A program made the position numbers and the translations under genes. The notes beneath the pieces were generated by a model. That model worked only from the letters and a program-made list of their open reading frames with translations. It had not been told where the DNA came from and searched no databases. From positions 5,927,501-5,991,500 of the forward strand of contig NZ_JAJOZB010000001.1 of assembly GCF_023701745.1 (NCBI RefSeq): a stretch of 64,000 bases of DNA, given 5' to 3'. This DNA comes from Streptomyces sp. RKAG293 (GTDB taxonomy: Bacteria; Actinomycetota; Actinomycetes; Streptomycetales; Streptomycetaceae). This document shows, one piece after another, positions 29,093 to 37,750 of this stretch (position 1 is the first letter of the stretch; each line of letters begins with the position of its first letter).

Positions 29093-30730
29093 TCAGCTTC
29101 CGAAGTACGAGCGGAAATTGTTGGAGAACTCCCAGTTGCTGTACTTGTCCCAGTTCACCGACCAGGTCATCAGGCCGCGCAGCGCCGGCCAGGTGCCGTG
29201 GGTGGAGTAGCTGCCGCAGTTCGTCTTCCTGGTGAGGCAGTCCAGTGCCTTGTTCACCTCGGCCGGGGCGGTGTAGCCGTTGCCGGCGTTGGTGCTCGCG
29301 GGCAGGCCGATGGCGATCTGGGAGGGCGCCAGCGGCGGGAACATGTTGGCGGTGTTGCCCGCGACGGGGAAGCCGGTGAGCAGCATGTCGGTCATGGCGA
29401 TGTGGAAGTCCGCGCCGCCCATGGAGTGGTACTGGTTGTCCAGGCCCATGATCGAGCCCGAGTTGTAGTCCTGGACGTGCAGCAGGGTCAGATCGCCGCG
29501 CATCGCGTAGATCACCGGCAGATAGGCGCCCGCGCGCGGGTCCTGGCCGCCCCACGGGCCGGACCCGTAGTACTGGTAGCCGAGCTGGACGAAGAAGGTC
29601 TCCGGGGCCATCGTCAGGACGAAGCCGCTGCCGTACTTGGCCTTGAGGGTCTTCAGCGCGGATATCAGGTTCACCACGACCGGTGTCGTCGGGTTCTTGA
29701 AGTCGGTGTCGCCGGTGTTGAGGGAGAGCGAGTGGCCCTCGAAGTCGATGTCGAGGCCGTTGAGCCCCCACTTGTCGATGATCGCGCTCACCGAGGAGAC
29801 GAAGGTGTCGCGGGCCGCCGCGGTGGTCAGCTGCACCTGGCCGTTCTGGCCGCCGATGGAGATGACGACCTTCTTGCCCTGGGCCTGCTTGGCCTGGATG
29901 GCGGCCTTGAACTCGGCGTCGGACTCGACGCCGGCGCACTCGGTCGCGGGGCAGCGGTTGAAGCGGATGTCCCCGGAGGTGACGGAGGTCGGCTCACCGA
30001 AGGCGAGGTCGATGACGTTCCAGGTGCTGGGAACGTCGGCCATGCGCGTGTAGCCCGCCCCGTTGGCGAAGCTCGCGTGCAGATAGCCGACCAGCGCGTG
30101 GGTGGGCAGTCCGCCGGAGGGCGGCGGGGTGGTGGGCGGCGTGGTGGGAGGGGTCGTCGGCGGCGTGGTGGGGGGCGTCGTCGGCGGGGTGGTCGGCGGT
30201 GTCGTGGGCGGGTTGGTCGGGCCGCCGGGCCCGCTGAGCGAGGCGTCGTCGGCGTAGTAGACCGGCTGGCCGTACCAGCCGTGCAGATAGACCGTGGCGC
30301 TGGTCTGGCTCGCGCCGGTCGTGAAGTTGACGCTCAGCTGCTGGTACGCGCCGCCGGTGCCCGGCGTCCAGGTGCTGGTGCCGCCGTCCACGCCGATGTA
30401 CACGTACGAGCCCTTGACCTGGGCGGAGAAGGTGTAGGCGGTGTTCGGCGCGACGGCGACGGTCTGCTTGCACTGGGCGGTGTCGCTCGCGCCGGGGGTG
30501 CCGGCGAGCGCGTAACTCCCGCTCTTGGCCTGGCCGGTGACGGCCTTGGCGCTCGCGTCGCAGGTCCAGCCGGACAGGGATCCGGTCTCGAAGCCGCCGT
30601 TGGTCAGGAACTCACCGGCGGAGGCGGAGGGGGCGAGCGCGACCAGGCCGCCGAGGGTGGCCGCGCAGGCCAGGGTGGCTGCGCCGGCGATGGCGGATCG
30701 CGACCGGCCGCGGAAGGGGGATGTGAGCAC
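29093..30730 (-). CDS. Secreted GH18 chitinase with N-terminal carbohydrate-binding domain
   Basis: This 545-residue exported chitinase starts with a signal peptide (SAIAGAATLACAATLGGLVALAPSASA, cleaved near ASA-GEF). A jelly-roll carbohydrate-binding domain of about 130 residues (FLTNGGFETGSLSGWTCDA) follows, then a PTTPPTTPP linker and the GH18 barrel. The catalytic motif is GLDIDFEG (DxxDxDxE, acid Glu), with the family segment KKVVISIGGQNG just before. It hydrolyses beta-1,4-GlcNAc polymers outside the cell. GTG 30730 is chosen because AGAAGGAGCA stands nine bases upstream. The upstream frame to 30784 would include Cys/His-rich, non-signal-like sequence and overlap the promoter. Control is by the chitinase direct repeats described separately. 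Confidence 0.95.
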   Translation of the reverse strand: MLTSPFRGRSRSAIAGAATLACAATLGGLVALAPSASAGEFLTNGGFETGSLSGWTCDASAKAVTGQAKSGSYALAGTPGASDTAQCKQTVAVAPNTAYTFSAQVKGSYVYIGVDGGTSTWTPGTGGAYQQLSVNFTTGASQTSATVYLHGWYGQPVYYADDASLSGPGGPTNPPTTPPTTPPTTPPTTPPTTPPTTPPTTPPPSGGLPTHALVGYLHASFANGAGYTRMADVPSTWNVIDLAFGEPTSVTSGDIRFNRCPATECAGVESDAEFKAAIQAKQAQGKKVVISIGGQNGQVQLTTAAARDTFVSSVSAIIDKWGLNGLDIDFEGHSLSLNTGDTDFKNPTTPVVVNLISALKTLKAKYGSGFVLTMAPETFFVQLGYQYYGSGPWGGQDPRAGAYLPVIYAMRGDLTLLHVQDYNSGSIMGLDNQYHSMGGADFHIAMTDMLLTGFPVAGNTANMFPPLAPSQIAIGLPASTNAGNGYTAPAEVNKALDCLTRKTNCGSYSTHGTWPALRGLMTWSVNWDKYSNWEFSNNFRSYFGS

Positions 30731-30789
30731 GGGGGGATGCTCCTTCTGCTTCAAGGAGTGCGCATGACGCAGTGCGCATGACAAGGCGC

Positions 30790-30830
30790 AGCAAACAGGT
30801 CTGGACCAATCCTGTCAATGGTCTGAACCA
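30790..30830 (-). promoter_or_regulatory. Chitinase promoter with paired 12-bp direct repeats
   Basis: Read on the minus strand, TGGTTCAGACCA (30819-30830), then TTGACA (30813-30818, -35 box), then TGGTCCAGACCT (30797-30808). A weak -10-like TTTGCT follows at 30790-30795, 17 bases after the -35. The 12-bp repeats match the known streptomycete chitinase operator, and the motif is close to the DasR box. GlcNAc/chitin control is therefore likely. Confidence 0.88.
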
Positions 30831-30892
30831 ACACCCGTGCGACGTCCGGTGGCCACCGCGCCCCCGCGCGGCCGTCACCTGCCGTTGTGCCG

Positions 30893-31189
30893 TCAATCCC
30901 CGGGCGGACGCGTCCCCTTGTTCCGTACGCTCTTCGACCACGGCCACTTCAGCCGGGTGTCCGGCACGGTCCCTTCGGGGTCGTACACGAAGACCCACCG
31001 GGTCTGCCGCGCCGCGCGCGGGCCGGGGCTCGGCTCGCGGTGGTACACGTGCACCACGGGCTTGCCCCCGTCGGCGTCCGGCACCGGCACGGTGTACACC
31101 TTCGGCGGCTGTCCGGTCGCCCCGACCAGGACGCCCATCAGGCGCCCGTCCAGCGGGCCGCCGACGAACTCCGTGTTCTCGCTTCTCAC
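30893..31189 (-). CDS. Small conserved hypothetical protein
   Basis: This 98-residue protein of unknown function starts with GTG overlapping the TetR gene stop (GTGA), so it is translationally coupled to the regulator. It begins RSENTEFVGGPLDGRLMGVL. The FVGGPLDGR pattern recurs in small actinobacterial and phage proteins of unknown role. It ends with a basic segment (RLKWPWSKSVRNKG). No signal peptide or membrane span is present. The VYTVPVPDADGGK and VHVYHREP segments suggest a small beta-rich fold. It may act with the TetR protein, but nothing specific can be said. Confidence 0.6.
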   Translation of the reverse strand: MRSENTEFVGGPLDGRLMGVLVGATGQPPKVYTVPVPDADGGKPVVHVYHREPSPGPRAARQTRWVFVYDPEGTVPDTRLKWPWSKSVRNKGTRPPGD

Positions 31190-31941
31190 GCGCCCAGCAT
31201 CCCACGGCCGTCGTCGTCGGGGAGCAGATGCGCGACGGCCTCCACGATCGGGGCAAGCCGCCGGGCCAGTTCACCGGCCGGGCTGTCCGGGGTCTCCAGG
31301 GCCAGCGCCGCCGCGGCGATCCCGGCGGTCTCCGGGTCGGTCGTCGCGGTGATCACCAGCAGACCGGTGAGATGGTCGACGAGCCAGCCGCGCAGCTCCG
31401 GCAGCGGCGGCTGCTTGCCCTCGTCCAGCCAGGTCAGCGACACCGCCTCCACCGAGGCGATCCAGGAGCGGACCATCATCGCCAGCCGCGGGCCCGGATC
31501 CGGCGCCCCCAGGTGCAGCAGCACCTGCTCGGCCGCGCTCCGCCGCACCCCGTCGACGATCGCGCCCGTCCGGCTGGTCTCGGCGACGCTGCCGCCGCGC
31601 AGCAGTGCCGAGTAGGCGGCGTCGTGCTCGTCGACGAACGAGAGATAACGGTCCAGGGCGTGCGCCAGCCGCTGCGTCGGTGCGCCCTGTGACGGTTCGA
31701 CGAAGCATTTCCGCAGCTCATCGGCGGCATTGTGCATCGCGGCCTCGTACAACTGCTGTTTGCCACCGGGGAAGTACCGGTAGACCAGCGGCCGTGACAC
31801 CCCGGCGGCGGCCGCGACGTCGTCGACCGACACGTCCTCGGGGCGGTGGTGCCCGAAGAGGTCCACCGCTGCCGCGAGCAACTGCGTGCGGCGTTGCTCG
31901 ACGCTGAGTCGGCGGTATGCGGGCGCCGCGCTGCCGTTCAT
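31186..31941 (-). CDS. TetR-family transcriptional regulator
   Basis: This 251-residue repressor has an N-terminal TetR HTH (QRRTQLLAAAVDLFG ... VSVDDVAAAAGVSRPLVYRYF) and a C-terminal ligand/dimer domain of alpha helices. In the C-terminal domain SVEAVSLTWLDEGKQPP is typical of a common Streptomyces TetR subgroup. It lies 70 bases downstream of the AurF-like oxygenase gene on the same strand and may be transcribed with it. Its GTGA overlap with the next small gene shows coupling. An operator cannot be assigned. Control of the adjacent diiron genes is a reasonable guess only. Confidence 0.9.
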   Translation of the reverse strand: MNGSAAPAYRRLSVEQRRTQLLAAAVDLFGHHRPEDVSVDDVAAAAGVSRPLVYRYFPGGKQQLYEAAMHNAADELRKCFVEPSQGAPTQRLAHALDRYLSFVDEHDAAYSALLRGGSVAETSRTGAIVDGVRRSAAEQVLLHLGAPDPGPRLAMMVRSWIASVEAVSLTWLDEGKQPPLPELRGWLVDHLTGLLVITATTDPETAGIAAAALALETPDSPAGELARRLAPIVEAVAHLLPDDDGRGMLGA

Positions 31942-32011
31942 GGGCGCAGCCTAACCGGTGGGGCCCGGCGCGGGTCCGGTGACGGCCGCGCGCCAGACCG
32001 TAACGGGTCGT

Positions 32012-32914
32012 TCAGGCGAGCAGGCCCGAGGCGCGCCACAGCCGGCGGCCGGGGCCGCGCAGCACATCGATCTCCTCCAGGAACTCGACGAGCCGCTTCG
32101 AGGACTGCAGCATGACGTCCCGGCGGTGGCCGCTGGCCCGCACCTGCTCCATGGCGTAGGCCGGATTGAGCCCGACGGCCTCGTACACCTTCGGGCTGAC
32201 CAGCGAGCCCGCCACGATCCTCGCGGTCTCCCCGGAGGTCAGCCGGGTGAGCTCGCGCTCCCAGCGCGGGGCGGTGGCCATCTGGCGGGTCAGCTCCTCA
32301 CGGGCGTACCGCACGTGCCGGGCCTCCTCGATCACATGGATGCGGGTCACCCCGCGCACCAGCGGCTGGACGCGCTCGTCCGGGAAGGTCAGCCGCTGCA
32401 TCCAGTCGAGGATCTCCTCGACGAGCAGCGTCCCGGTGAAGGCGCCGGGCGTCGTCGAGTACGTCTTCAGGATCCGGCCGAGGTGCAGATGGAGCTTGCG
32501 CGGCCGGTAGACCGGGGTGCCGGACTTCTTGACCAGCCGGCCGAACATCATCGAGTGCCGGCACTCGTCGGCGACCTCGGTCAGCGCGTACCGGACGTGC
32601 TGGCTGGTCGGGTCGAGGGCGTAGATGTGCCGGGCGAGCAGCTGCATCAGGATGATCTCGAACCAGATGCCCATCGAGGCGATGCTCGCGCCCTCATGCC
32701 GGCTCAGCTCGATCCGCTGCTCCTGCGACATGTGCTTCCACAGCGGGGTGTCGTAGAGGGAGCACAGCTCCGGGGGCCAGAACCACTTGCCGTCCTCGAA
32801 CGGGGCGTCCCAGTCCAGCTCGGTGTCGGGGTCGAAGGAGTGCTTGGCGGAGGCGTCGAGCAGCCGCTCCGCGACCTTCTCGCGCTCCGTGATTTTGGTC
32901 ATGATGGGGGCCAT
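32012..32914 (-). CDS. AurF-type diiron oxygenase
   Basis: This 300-residue all-helical protein resembles the p-aminobenzoate N-oxygenase AurF family. Carboxylate/His iron ligands are visible in LSRHEGASIASM, in EVADECRHSMMFGRL (E...ExxH) and in IEEARHVRYAREEL (ExxH). AurF-like enzymes oxidise aryl amines to nitro groups, but most relatives in Streptomyces have unknown substrates. The start is uncertain: ATG 32914 and ATG 32902 are both in frame without a good ribosome site. It is divergent (160 bases) from a second ferritin-like diiron gene and followed by a TetR gene. Confidence 0.82.
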   Translation of the reverse strand: MAPIMTKITEREKVAERLLDASAKHSFDPDTELDWDAPFEDGKWFWPPELCSLYDTPLWKHMSQEQRIELSRHEGASIASMGIWFEIILMQLLARHIYALDPTSQHVRYALTEVADECRHSMMFGRLVKKSGTPVYRPRKLHLHLGRILKTYSTTPGAFTGTLLVEEILDWMQRLTFPDERVQPLVRGVTRIHVIEEARHVRYAREELTRQMATAPRWERELTRLTSGETARIVAGSLVSPKVYEAVGLNPAYAMEQVRASGHRRDVMLQSSKRLVEFLEEIDVLRGPGRRLWRASGLLA

Positions 32915-33074
32915 ACGCTTATGAGACTGCGTGTCAGCAAGGACGTCAATCCCTCGCGCAGAACTTGTTGACCCGGCGGTAACCGGCGTGTGAGTCTGCC
33001 AACGACCGCCAACGACAGCACGGCCAACGACCGGACCCCGTAACGCATTTCGGGCGAGCCACGAGGAGGCGTCA

Positions 33075-34190
33075 GTGTCGACGCACGAGCTCTACACGAC
33101 AGCACCGACCGAAGCTCTCTGGGAGGTCACGGCGAGCGGCGCGGCCCGCTTCTCCTGGGAGTACGACGACGGGCGCGACCGGCTGCTGGCCCTCTACCAG
33201 AAGGGCAAGGACAAGCAGTGGGACGCCGTCCGGCGGATCGACTGGGACCTGGAGGTCGATCCCTACGACCCGCTCGGCGTCCCGGACGAGGCGCTCACCG
33301 TCTACGGGACCCGTTACTGGGACAAGATGGACGAACAGAACAAGAAGGACCTGCGACGGCACTACGCGTCCTGGCAGTTCAGCCAGTTCCTGCACGGTGA
33401 ACAGGGCGCCATGGTCTGCGCGGCCCGCATCGTCGAATCCGTCCCCGATCTGGACGCCAAGTTCTACTCCGCGACCCAGACCATGGACGAGGCCCGGCAC
33501 GCCGAGATATACGCCCGGTTCCTGCAGGAAAAGGTCGGGATGCTGTATCCGATCAATGACTCCCTGCAGGGACTGCTCGGCGACACCCTGCGCGATTCCC
33601 GCTGGGACATGCCCTATCTCGGAATGCAGGTCCTCATCGAAGGACTCGCCCTCGCCGCGTTCGGCATGCTCCGCGACACCACGGACAAACCGCTGCCCAA
33701 GCAGATCCTGGCCTACATCATGCAGGACGAGGCCCGGCACGTCGCTTTCGGGCGGATGGCACTGCGGGACTACTACCAGCAGCTCAGCGAAGGTGAACTC
33801 CGGGAGCGCGAGGAATTCGTCATCGAGGGCTGCTATCTGATGCGCGACCGGCTGCGCGGGGTCGAGGTGCTGGAGAACTTCGGAATTCCGCGAAAGGACG
33901 CCGAGGAACTCAGCGAGAACTCCGAGTACCTGCACCTGTTCCGGAAGCTGCTCTTCAGCCGGATCGTGCCCTGCGTGAAGGACATCGGTCTGTGGGGCCC
34001 CCGGCTGCAACAGGCCTATGTCGATATGGGCGTCTTCGACATGGGCGACTCCAATCTCGATCTGCTCATGGCCGAGGACGAGGAGATCGCCGAGAAGCTC
34101 GACGCCGAACGCTTCGCCGCCGAGGAGTCGGCCCGCGTCGCGGAGGTCGCCGACGCGATCACCCTCGGCTCGGGAACGGAGACCGGCTGA
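33075..34190 (+). CDS. Ferritin-like / R2-like diiron protein
   Basis: This 371-residue helical protein has two ExxH-type iron-binding repeats, MDEARHAEIYARF and QDEARHVAFGRM, plus an early Glu in FLHGEQGAM. That layout suits a ferritin-like or ribonucleotide-reductase-R2-like diiron site. The C-terminal tail is acidic and probably flexible. The GTG start is well supported by GAGGAGG nine bases upstream. It faces the AurF-like gene head to head across a 160-base promoter region. The enzymatic reaction is unknown; an oxygenase or desaturase activity is inferred from the fold only. Confidence 0.8.
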   Translation: MSTHELYTTAPTEALWEVTASGAARFSWEYDDGRDRLLALYQKGKDKQWDAVRRIDWDLEVDPYDPLGVPDEALTVYGTRYWDKMDEQNKKDLRRHYASWQFSQFLHGEQGAMVCAARIVESVPDLDAKFYSATQTMDEARHAEIYARFLQEKVGMLYPINDSLQGLLGDTLRDSRWDMPYLGMQVLIEGLALAAFGMLRDTTDKPLPKQILAYIMQDEARHVAFGRMALRDYYQQLSEGELREREEFVIEGCYLMRDRLRGVEVLENFGIPRKDAEELSENSEYLHLFRKLLFSRIVPCVKDIGLWGPRLQQAYVDMGVFDMGDSNLDLLMAEDEEIAEKLDAERFAAEESARVAEVADAITLGSGTETG

Positions 34191-34250
34191 ATCCCGGGGA
34201 GAGTTCCCAGGACGTCGAAAACATCCGCTCGGGAGTCGTACGCTTGCTCG

Positions 34251-35390
34251 ATGCTTGAAGGACCGAGAGCGCGACGGCGCGTACGCATGGCGCTGGGGCT
34301 CGCACTGCTGACCCTCAGCGCCGCCTGTGGATCCGGCTCGACGCCGTCGCCCGAGGTACTCGCGCCGGTGTCCGGCGCGCCCACCGCACAGGTGGACGGC
34401 CTGCCGGAGGGTTCGGTGGCGCCGGAGGCGACGGCACCGGCCGCACCGGGGACGATCACTCTCGCGTTCGGCGGTGATGTGCACTTCACGGAGCGTACGC
34501 AGCCCCGGCTGGTCAACGGGATGACGGAGCCGGCGATCGGTCCGCTCTCCAAGACCCTCGCGGCGGCCGACTTCTCCATGGTCAACCTGGAGACGGCGAT
34601 CACCACGCGGGGCACCCCGCAGCCCAAGACGTACCACTTCAGGACGCCCGCCACCGCGCTCGACGTCCTCAAGAAGTCGGGCGTGGACGCGGTCTCGATG
34701 GCGAACAACCACGCCGTCGACTACGGCGCGCAGGGGCTGACGGACACCCTCGATGCGGTCAAGGACGCGCCGATCCCGGTCGTCGGCATCGGTGCGAACG
34801 AGGCCCAGGCCTACCGTCCGTATCTGAAGACGATCCGCGGGGTGAAGCTCGCCGTCCTCGCGGCCAGCCAGGTGCAGGACATCACCAACCAGAACTGGCG
34901 CGCCACGGCGACCAAGCCGGGCATCGCCTCGGCGCTGGAGCAGACCAAGCTGGTGGCGGCGGTCAAGGCGGCGAAGAAGAAGGCCGACGTCGTGGTCGTC
35001 TATCTGCACTGGGGCACCGAGGGGCAGTCCTGCCCGGGGCCCGAGCAGAAGTCCATCGCGGCGAAGCTGGCGGCGGCCGGGGCCACCGCGGTCGTCGGCA
35101 CGCACGCGCACGTGATGCTGGGCTCCGGGATGCTGCGGCAGACCTATGTCGCCTACGGCATGGGCAATCTGCTCTGGTACGGCACCTCGCCCTACCCGAA
35201 CTCCAACGACACCGGCGTCACCACCCTGACCATCGCCAAGGGCAAGGTCGCGGGCGAGCGCTTCACGCCGGCCTTCGTCGACAACCGCGGTGTGCCCATG
35301 CCCCAGGAGGACGCCGGGGCGAAACGCATCAACGACCGCCGCGCCGGGCTGCGCGGCTGCACGGGATTGTCAGCGGCGCCGAAGAAGTAG
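34251..35390 (+). CDS. CapA-family lipoprotein (metallophosphoesterase-like)
   Basis: This 379-residue probable lipoprotein has a lipobox (LTLSAAC, Cys near residue 25) after a basic N terminus. The CapA fold follows, with motifs LAFGGDVHFTER, MVNLETAI, ANNHAVDYG, YLHWGTEGQ and GTHAHVM. CapA proteins of the PgsA type act in poly-gamma-glutamate or capsule assembly, but many actinobacterial members are uncharacterised. The Pro/Ala-rich segment at 30-65 is a surface linker. It is followed by the polysaccharide deacetylase gene after about 105 bases, suggesting a cell-envelope role. No capsule biosynthesis genes accompany it. Confidence 0.87.
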   Translation: MLEGPRARRRVRMALGLALLTLSAACGSGSTPSPEVLAPVSGAPTAQVDGLPEGSVAPEATAPAAPGTITLAFGGDVHFTERTQPRLVNGMTEPAIGPLSKTLAAADFSMVNLETAITTRGTPQPKTYHFRTPATALDVLKKSGVDAVSMANNHAVDYGAQGLTDTLDAVKDAPIPVVGIGANEAQAYRPYLKTIRGVKLAVLAASQVQDITNQNWRATATKPGIASALEQTKLVAAVKAAKKKADVVVVYLHWGTEGQSCPGPEQKSIAAKLAAAGATAVVGTHAHVMLGSGMLRQTYVAYGMGNLLWYGTSPYPNSNDTGVTTLTIAKGKVAGERFTPAFVDNRGVPMPQEDAGAKRINDRRAGLRGCTGLSAAPKK

Positions 35391-35496
35391 GAACCGCCGC
35401 GCTGTCACCGGCATCTATCACTGCAGATGTGCGGGGGTTTGGCTGTGTGTTCAGTCCTGCCGTGCTGCGACGCGACGAGAGAAGGGGACTCAACCC

Positions 35497-36267
35497 ATGG
35501 CGCGACTCACCGCGAGCCAGCGGAACATAGCGATAACCGTGGCCTCGGTCATCGCCCTGATAGCCGCGATAGCCGGCGCCCTGGCGGTGTCCGGATACAA
35601 CAAGGCACAGGCCGAGGCGAAGGAATCCAAGCCCGCGGTGGACGCGAAGCCCGCCCGGCCGGTGCCGATCGAGATCGTGCACATGCCGGAGAGCGGCGGC
35701 AAGGCCGTCAACATCACCATCGACGACGGCCCCGACCCCACCTGGACGCCGAGGGTGCTCGAGGTGCTGAAGCAGAACGATGTGAAGGCCGTCTTCTGCG
35801 TGATCGGTCCGCAGGCGAAGGCCCACCCCGACCTCATCCGGCAGATCGTGGCGGCCGGCCACCGGCTCTGTGACCACTCCATGACCCACGACACGGGCAT
35901 GGACAAGAAGCCCGAGGCGTACCAGAGCCAGGAGATCCTCGACGCGCAGCGGATGATCGAGGAGGCCTCCGGCGGTGTGAAGGTGCAGTACTGGCGGGCC
36001 CCGGGCGGTGCGTTCACCCCCTTCAACCGCAAGCTCGCCGCGGCGCACGGAATGCGCCCGCTGGGCTGGAACGTGGACTCCAAGGACTTCGAGAAGCCCG
36101 GTGTCAGCACCATCGTGAGCACCGTCAAGAAGGAGGTGGCGGGCGGCCCGACCCTCCTCTTCCACGACGGTGGCGGCAAGCGCGACCAGACGGTCGCGGC
36201 CCTGGAGAAGGTGCTCCCGTGGCTGAAGCAGCAGGGCTACGCGTTCAGCTTCCCGAAGGTCTACTAG
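35497..36267 (+). CDS. Polysaccharide deacetylase (NodB, CE4 family)
   Basis: This is a 256-residue membrane-anchored or exported deacetylase. ATG 35497 has GAAGGGG nine bases upstream, and the open frame further upstream is Cys/Arg-rich and not family-like. A single N-terminal hydrophobic helix (ITVASVIALIAAIAGALAVSG) anchors it. The NodB domain shows ITIDDGPDPTW (catalytic and metal Asp pair), HSMTHDTG (metal His pair), YWRAPGGAF and LLFHDGGG. It probably removes acetyl groups from a cell-wall or secreted glycan. It converges with the PBP gene, with 31 bases between stops. Confidence 0.93.
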   Translation: MARLTASQRNIAITVASVIALIAAIAGALAVSGYNKAQAEAKESKPAVDAKPARPVPIEIVHMPESGGKAVNITIDDGPDPTWTPRVLEVLKQNDVKAVFCVIGPQAKAHPDLIRQIVAAGHRLCDHSMTHDTGMDKKPEAYQSQEILDAQRMIEEASGGVKVQYWRAPGGAFTPFNRKLAAAHGMRPLGWNVDSKDFEKPGVSTIVSTVKKEVAGGPTLLFHDGGGKRDQTVAALEKVLPWLKQQGYAFSFPKVY

Positions 36268-36298
36268 GCCCAGGCGCCCTGTTCGCCGGTGGCGCCGG

Positions 36299-37750
36299 TC
36301 AGCCCAGGACGGCCCGCATGACGTCGCGGGCGATGGGGGCCGCGCTGCCGCCGCCGGAGATGTCGGCACGGACCGCCTCGGCGTCCTCGACGACGACGGC
36401 CACCGCGACGGCCGGCTGGCCGGCGGCGGATTTGGCGTAGGAGATGAACCAGGCATAGGGCATGCCCTTGTTGCCGACTCCGTGCTGCGCGGTGCCGGTC
36501 TTGCCGCCGACCGTGATGCCGGGGATCGCCGCGTTGGTGCCGGTGCCCTTGGTGACGACGGCCTCCATCATCTGCTGGAGCCGCACGGCGGTGCCGGAGC
36601 TGACGGCCTGGTGCAGGGGGCGGCCGGCGGCAGCGGCGACCGTGACGCCGTTGGAGTTGGTGATCCGGTCCACGAGGTACGGGGACATCAGCTCGCCGCC
36701 GTTGACGACCGCCGCCGCGACCATCGCCATCTGCAGCGGTGTCGCGGTGGTGTCGAACTGGCCGATGGAGGACAGGGCGACCTGGTCGGGGCCCATCCTG
36801 GTGTCGAAGTTGCTCGGTGCGACGCTCGGCGGGATCCGCAGCCGGCGGTCGTTGAAGCCGAACGCCTGCGCCTGCTGCACCATCCCCTTCAGCCCGACGT
36901 CCACGCCGAGCTTCGCGAAGACGGTGTTGCACGAGACGGTGAAGGCGACGAGCAGGCTGGCGTCGGCGCAGCCCGCCGCCTCGTTCTCCAGCTGGGTGGT
37001 GGTGCCGGGCAGCGTGTAGGGCTCGGGGGTCTTCGTCGGGGCCTTCGGATCGGCGACCTTGCCGCTCTCCAGGGCCGCGGCGGCGGTGACGACCTTGAAG
37101 GTGGAACCCGGCGGGTACGTCTGGCGGATCGCCCGGTCCAGCATCGGCTGCTCGGGATCGGCGGTGAGCCGGGCCCACTCGGCGTTGACGTCGCGGCCGG
37201 TCCCCGCGATCCCCGAGGGGTCGTAGGAGGGCGTGGAGACCAGCGCCAGGACCCGCCCGGTGGCCGGGTCGAGCGCCGCGACGGCGCCCGTGCGGTCGCC
37301 GAGCCCGGTGAAGGCGGCCTCCTGGGCGGCCGGGTTGATCGTGGTGTGGACGTCGCCGCCCTTCTGCCGGGCGCGGGTGATCTCGTTCCACAGCGGGAGC
37401 GAGGCCAGCTGCGGGTCGGTGCCGGACAGCACGGCGTCCTCGGTGCCCTCCAGCATCCTCGTGCCGTACAGCTGCGACACATAGCCCGTGACGGGCGCGT
37501 ACAGCGGCCCCTGGGTGTAGGTGCGCAGATACGTCAGCTGGTCGTCGGTCGCGAGCGAGCCGGTGACGGACCTCCCCGCGACGAGGATGTCGCCGCGCGG
37601 CTGGTCGTAGCGGGCGATCAGCGCGCGGCGGTTGGCCGGATTGGCGTTGAACGAGTCGGCCTGGAAGATCTGCACCCGGCTGGTGTTGATCAGCAGCGCG
37701 ACCAGCAGGACCAGACAGCAGGCGGCGGCCCGCCGGATGTAGCGGATCAC
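36299..37750 (-). CDS. Class B penicillin-binding protein (PBP2/PbpA-like transpeptidase)
   Basis: This 483-residue transpeptidase has one N-terminal membrane helix (AACCLVLLVALLINTSRV), a dimerisation domain (YDQPRGDILV) and a transpeptidase domain. The active-site motifs are SxxK in PPGSTFKVV, SxN in FTVSCNTVFA and KTG in VGGKTGTAQ. It starts at GTG 37750, overlapping the FtsW/RodA gene stop (GTGA), the standard SEDS-bPBP pairing. It crosslinks peptidoglycan while its SEDS partner polymerises glycan. From memory, a similar accessory pair in S. coelicolor lies near SCO5301-SCO5302 and is separate from the oriC-proximal pair. Confidence 0.95.
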   Translation of the reverse strand: MIRYIRRAAACCLVLLVALLINTSRVQIFQADSFNANPANRRALIARYDQPRGDILVAGRSVTGSLATDDQLTYLRTYTQGPLYAPVTGYVSQLYGTRMLEGTEDAVLSGTDPQLASLPLWNEITRARQKGGDVHTTINPAAQEAAFTGLGDRTGAVAALDPATGRVLALVSTPSYDPSGIAGTGRDVNAEWARLTADPEQPMLDRAIRQTYPPGSTFKVVTAAAALESGKVADPKAPTKTPEPYTLPGTTTQLENEAAGCADASLLVAFTVSCNTVFAKLGVDVGLKGMVQQAQAFGFNDRRLRIPPSVAPSNFDTRMGPDQVALSSIGQFDTTATPLQMAMVAAAVVNGGELMSPYLVDRITNSNGVTVAAAAGRPLHQAVSSGTAVRLQQMMEAVVTKGTGTNAAIPGITVGGKTGTAQHGVGNKGMPYAWFISYAKSAAGQPAVAVAVVVEDAEAVRADISGGGSAAPIARDVMRAVLG

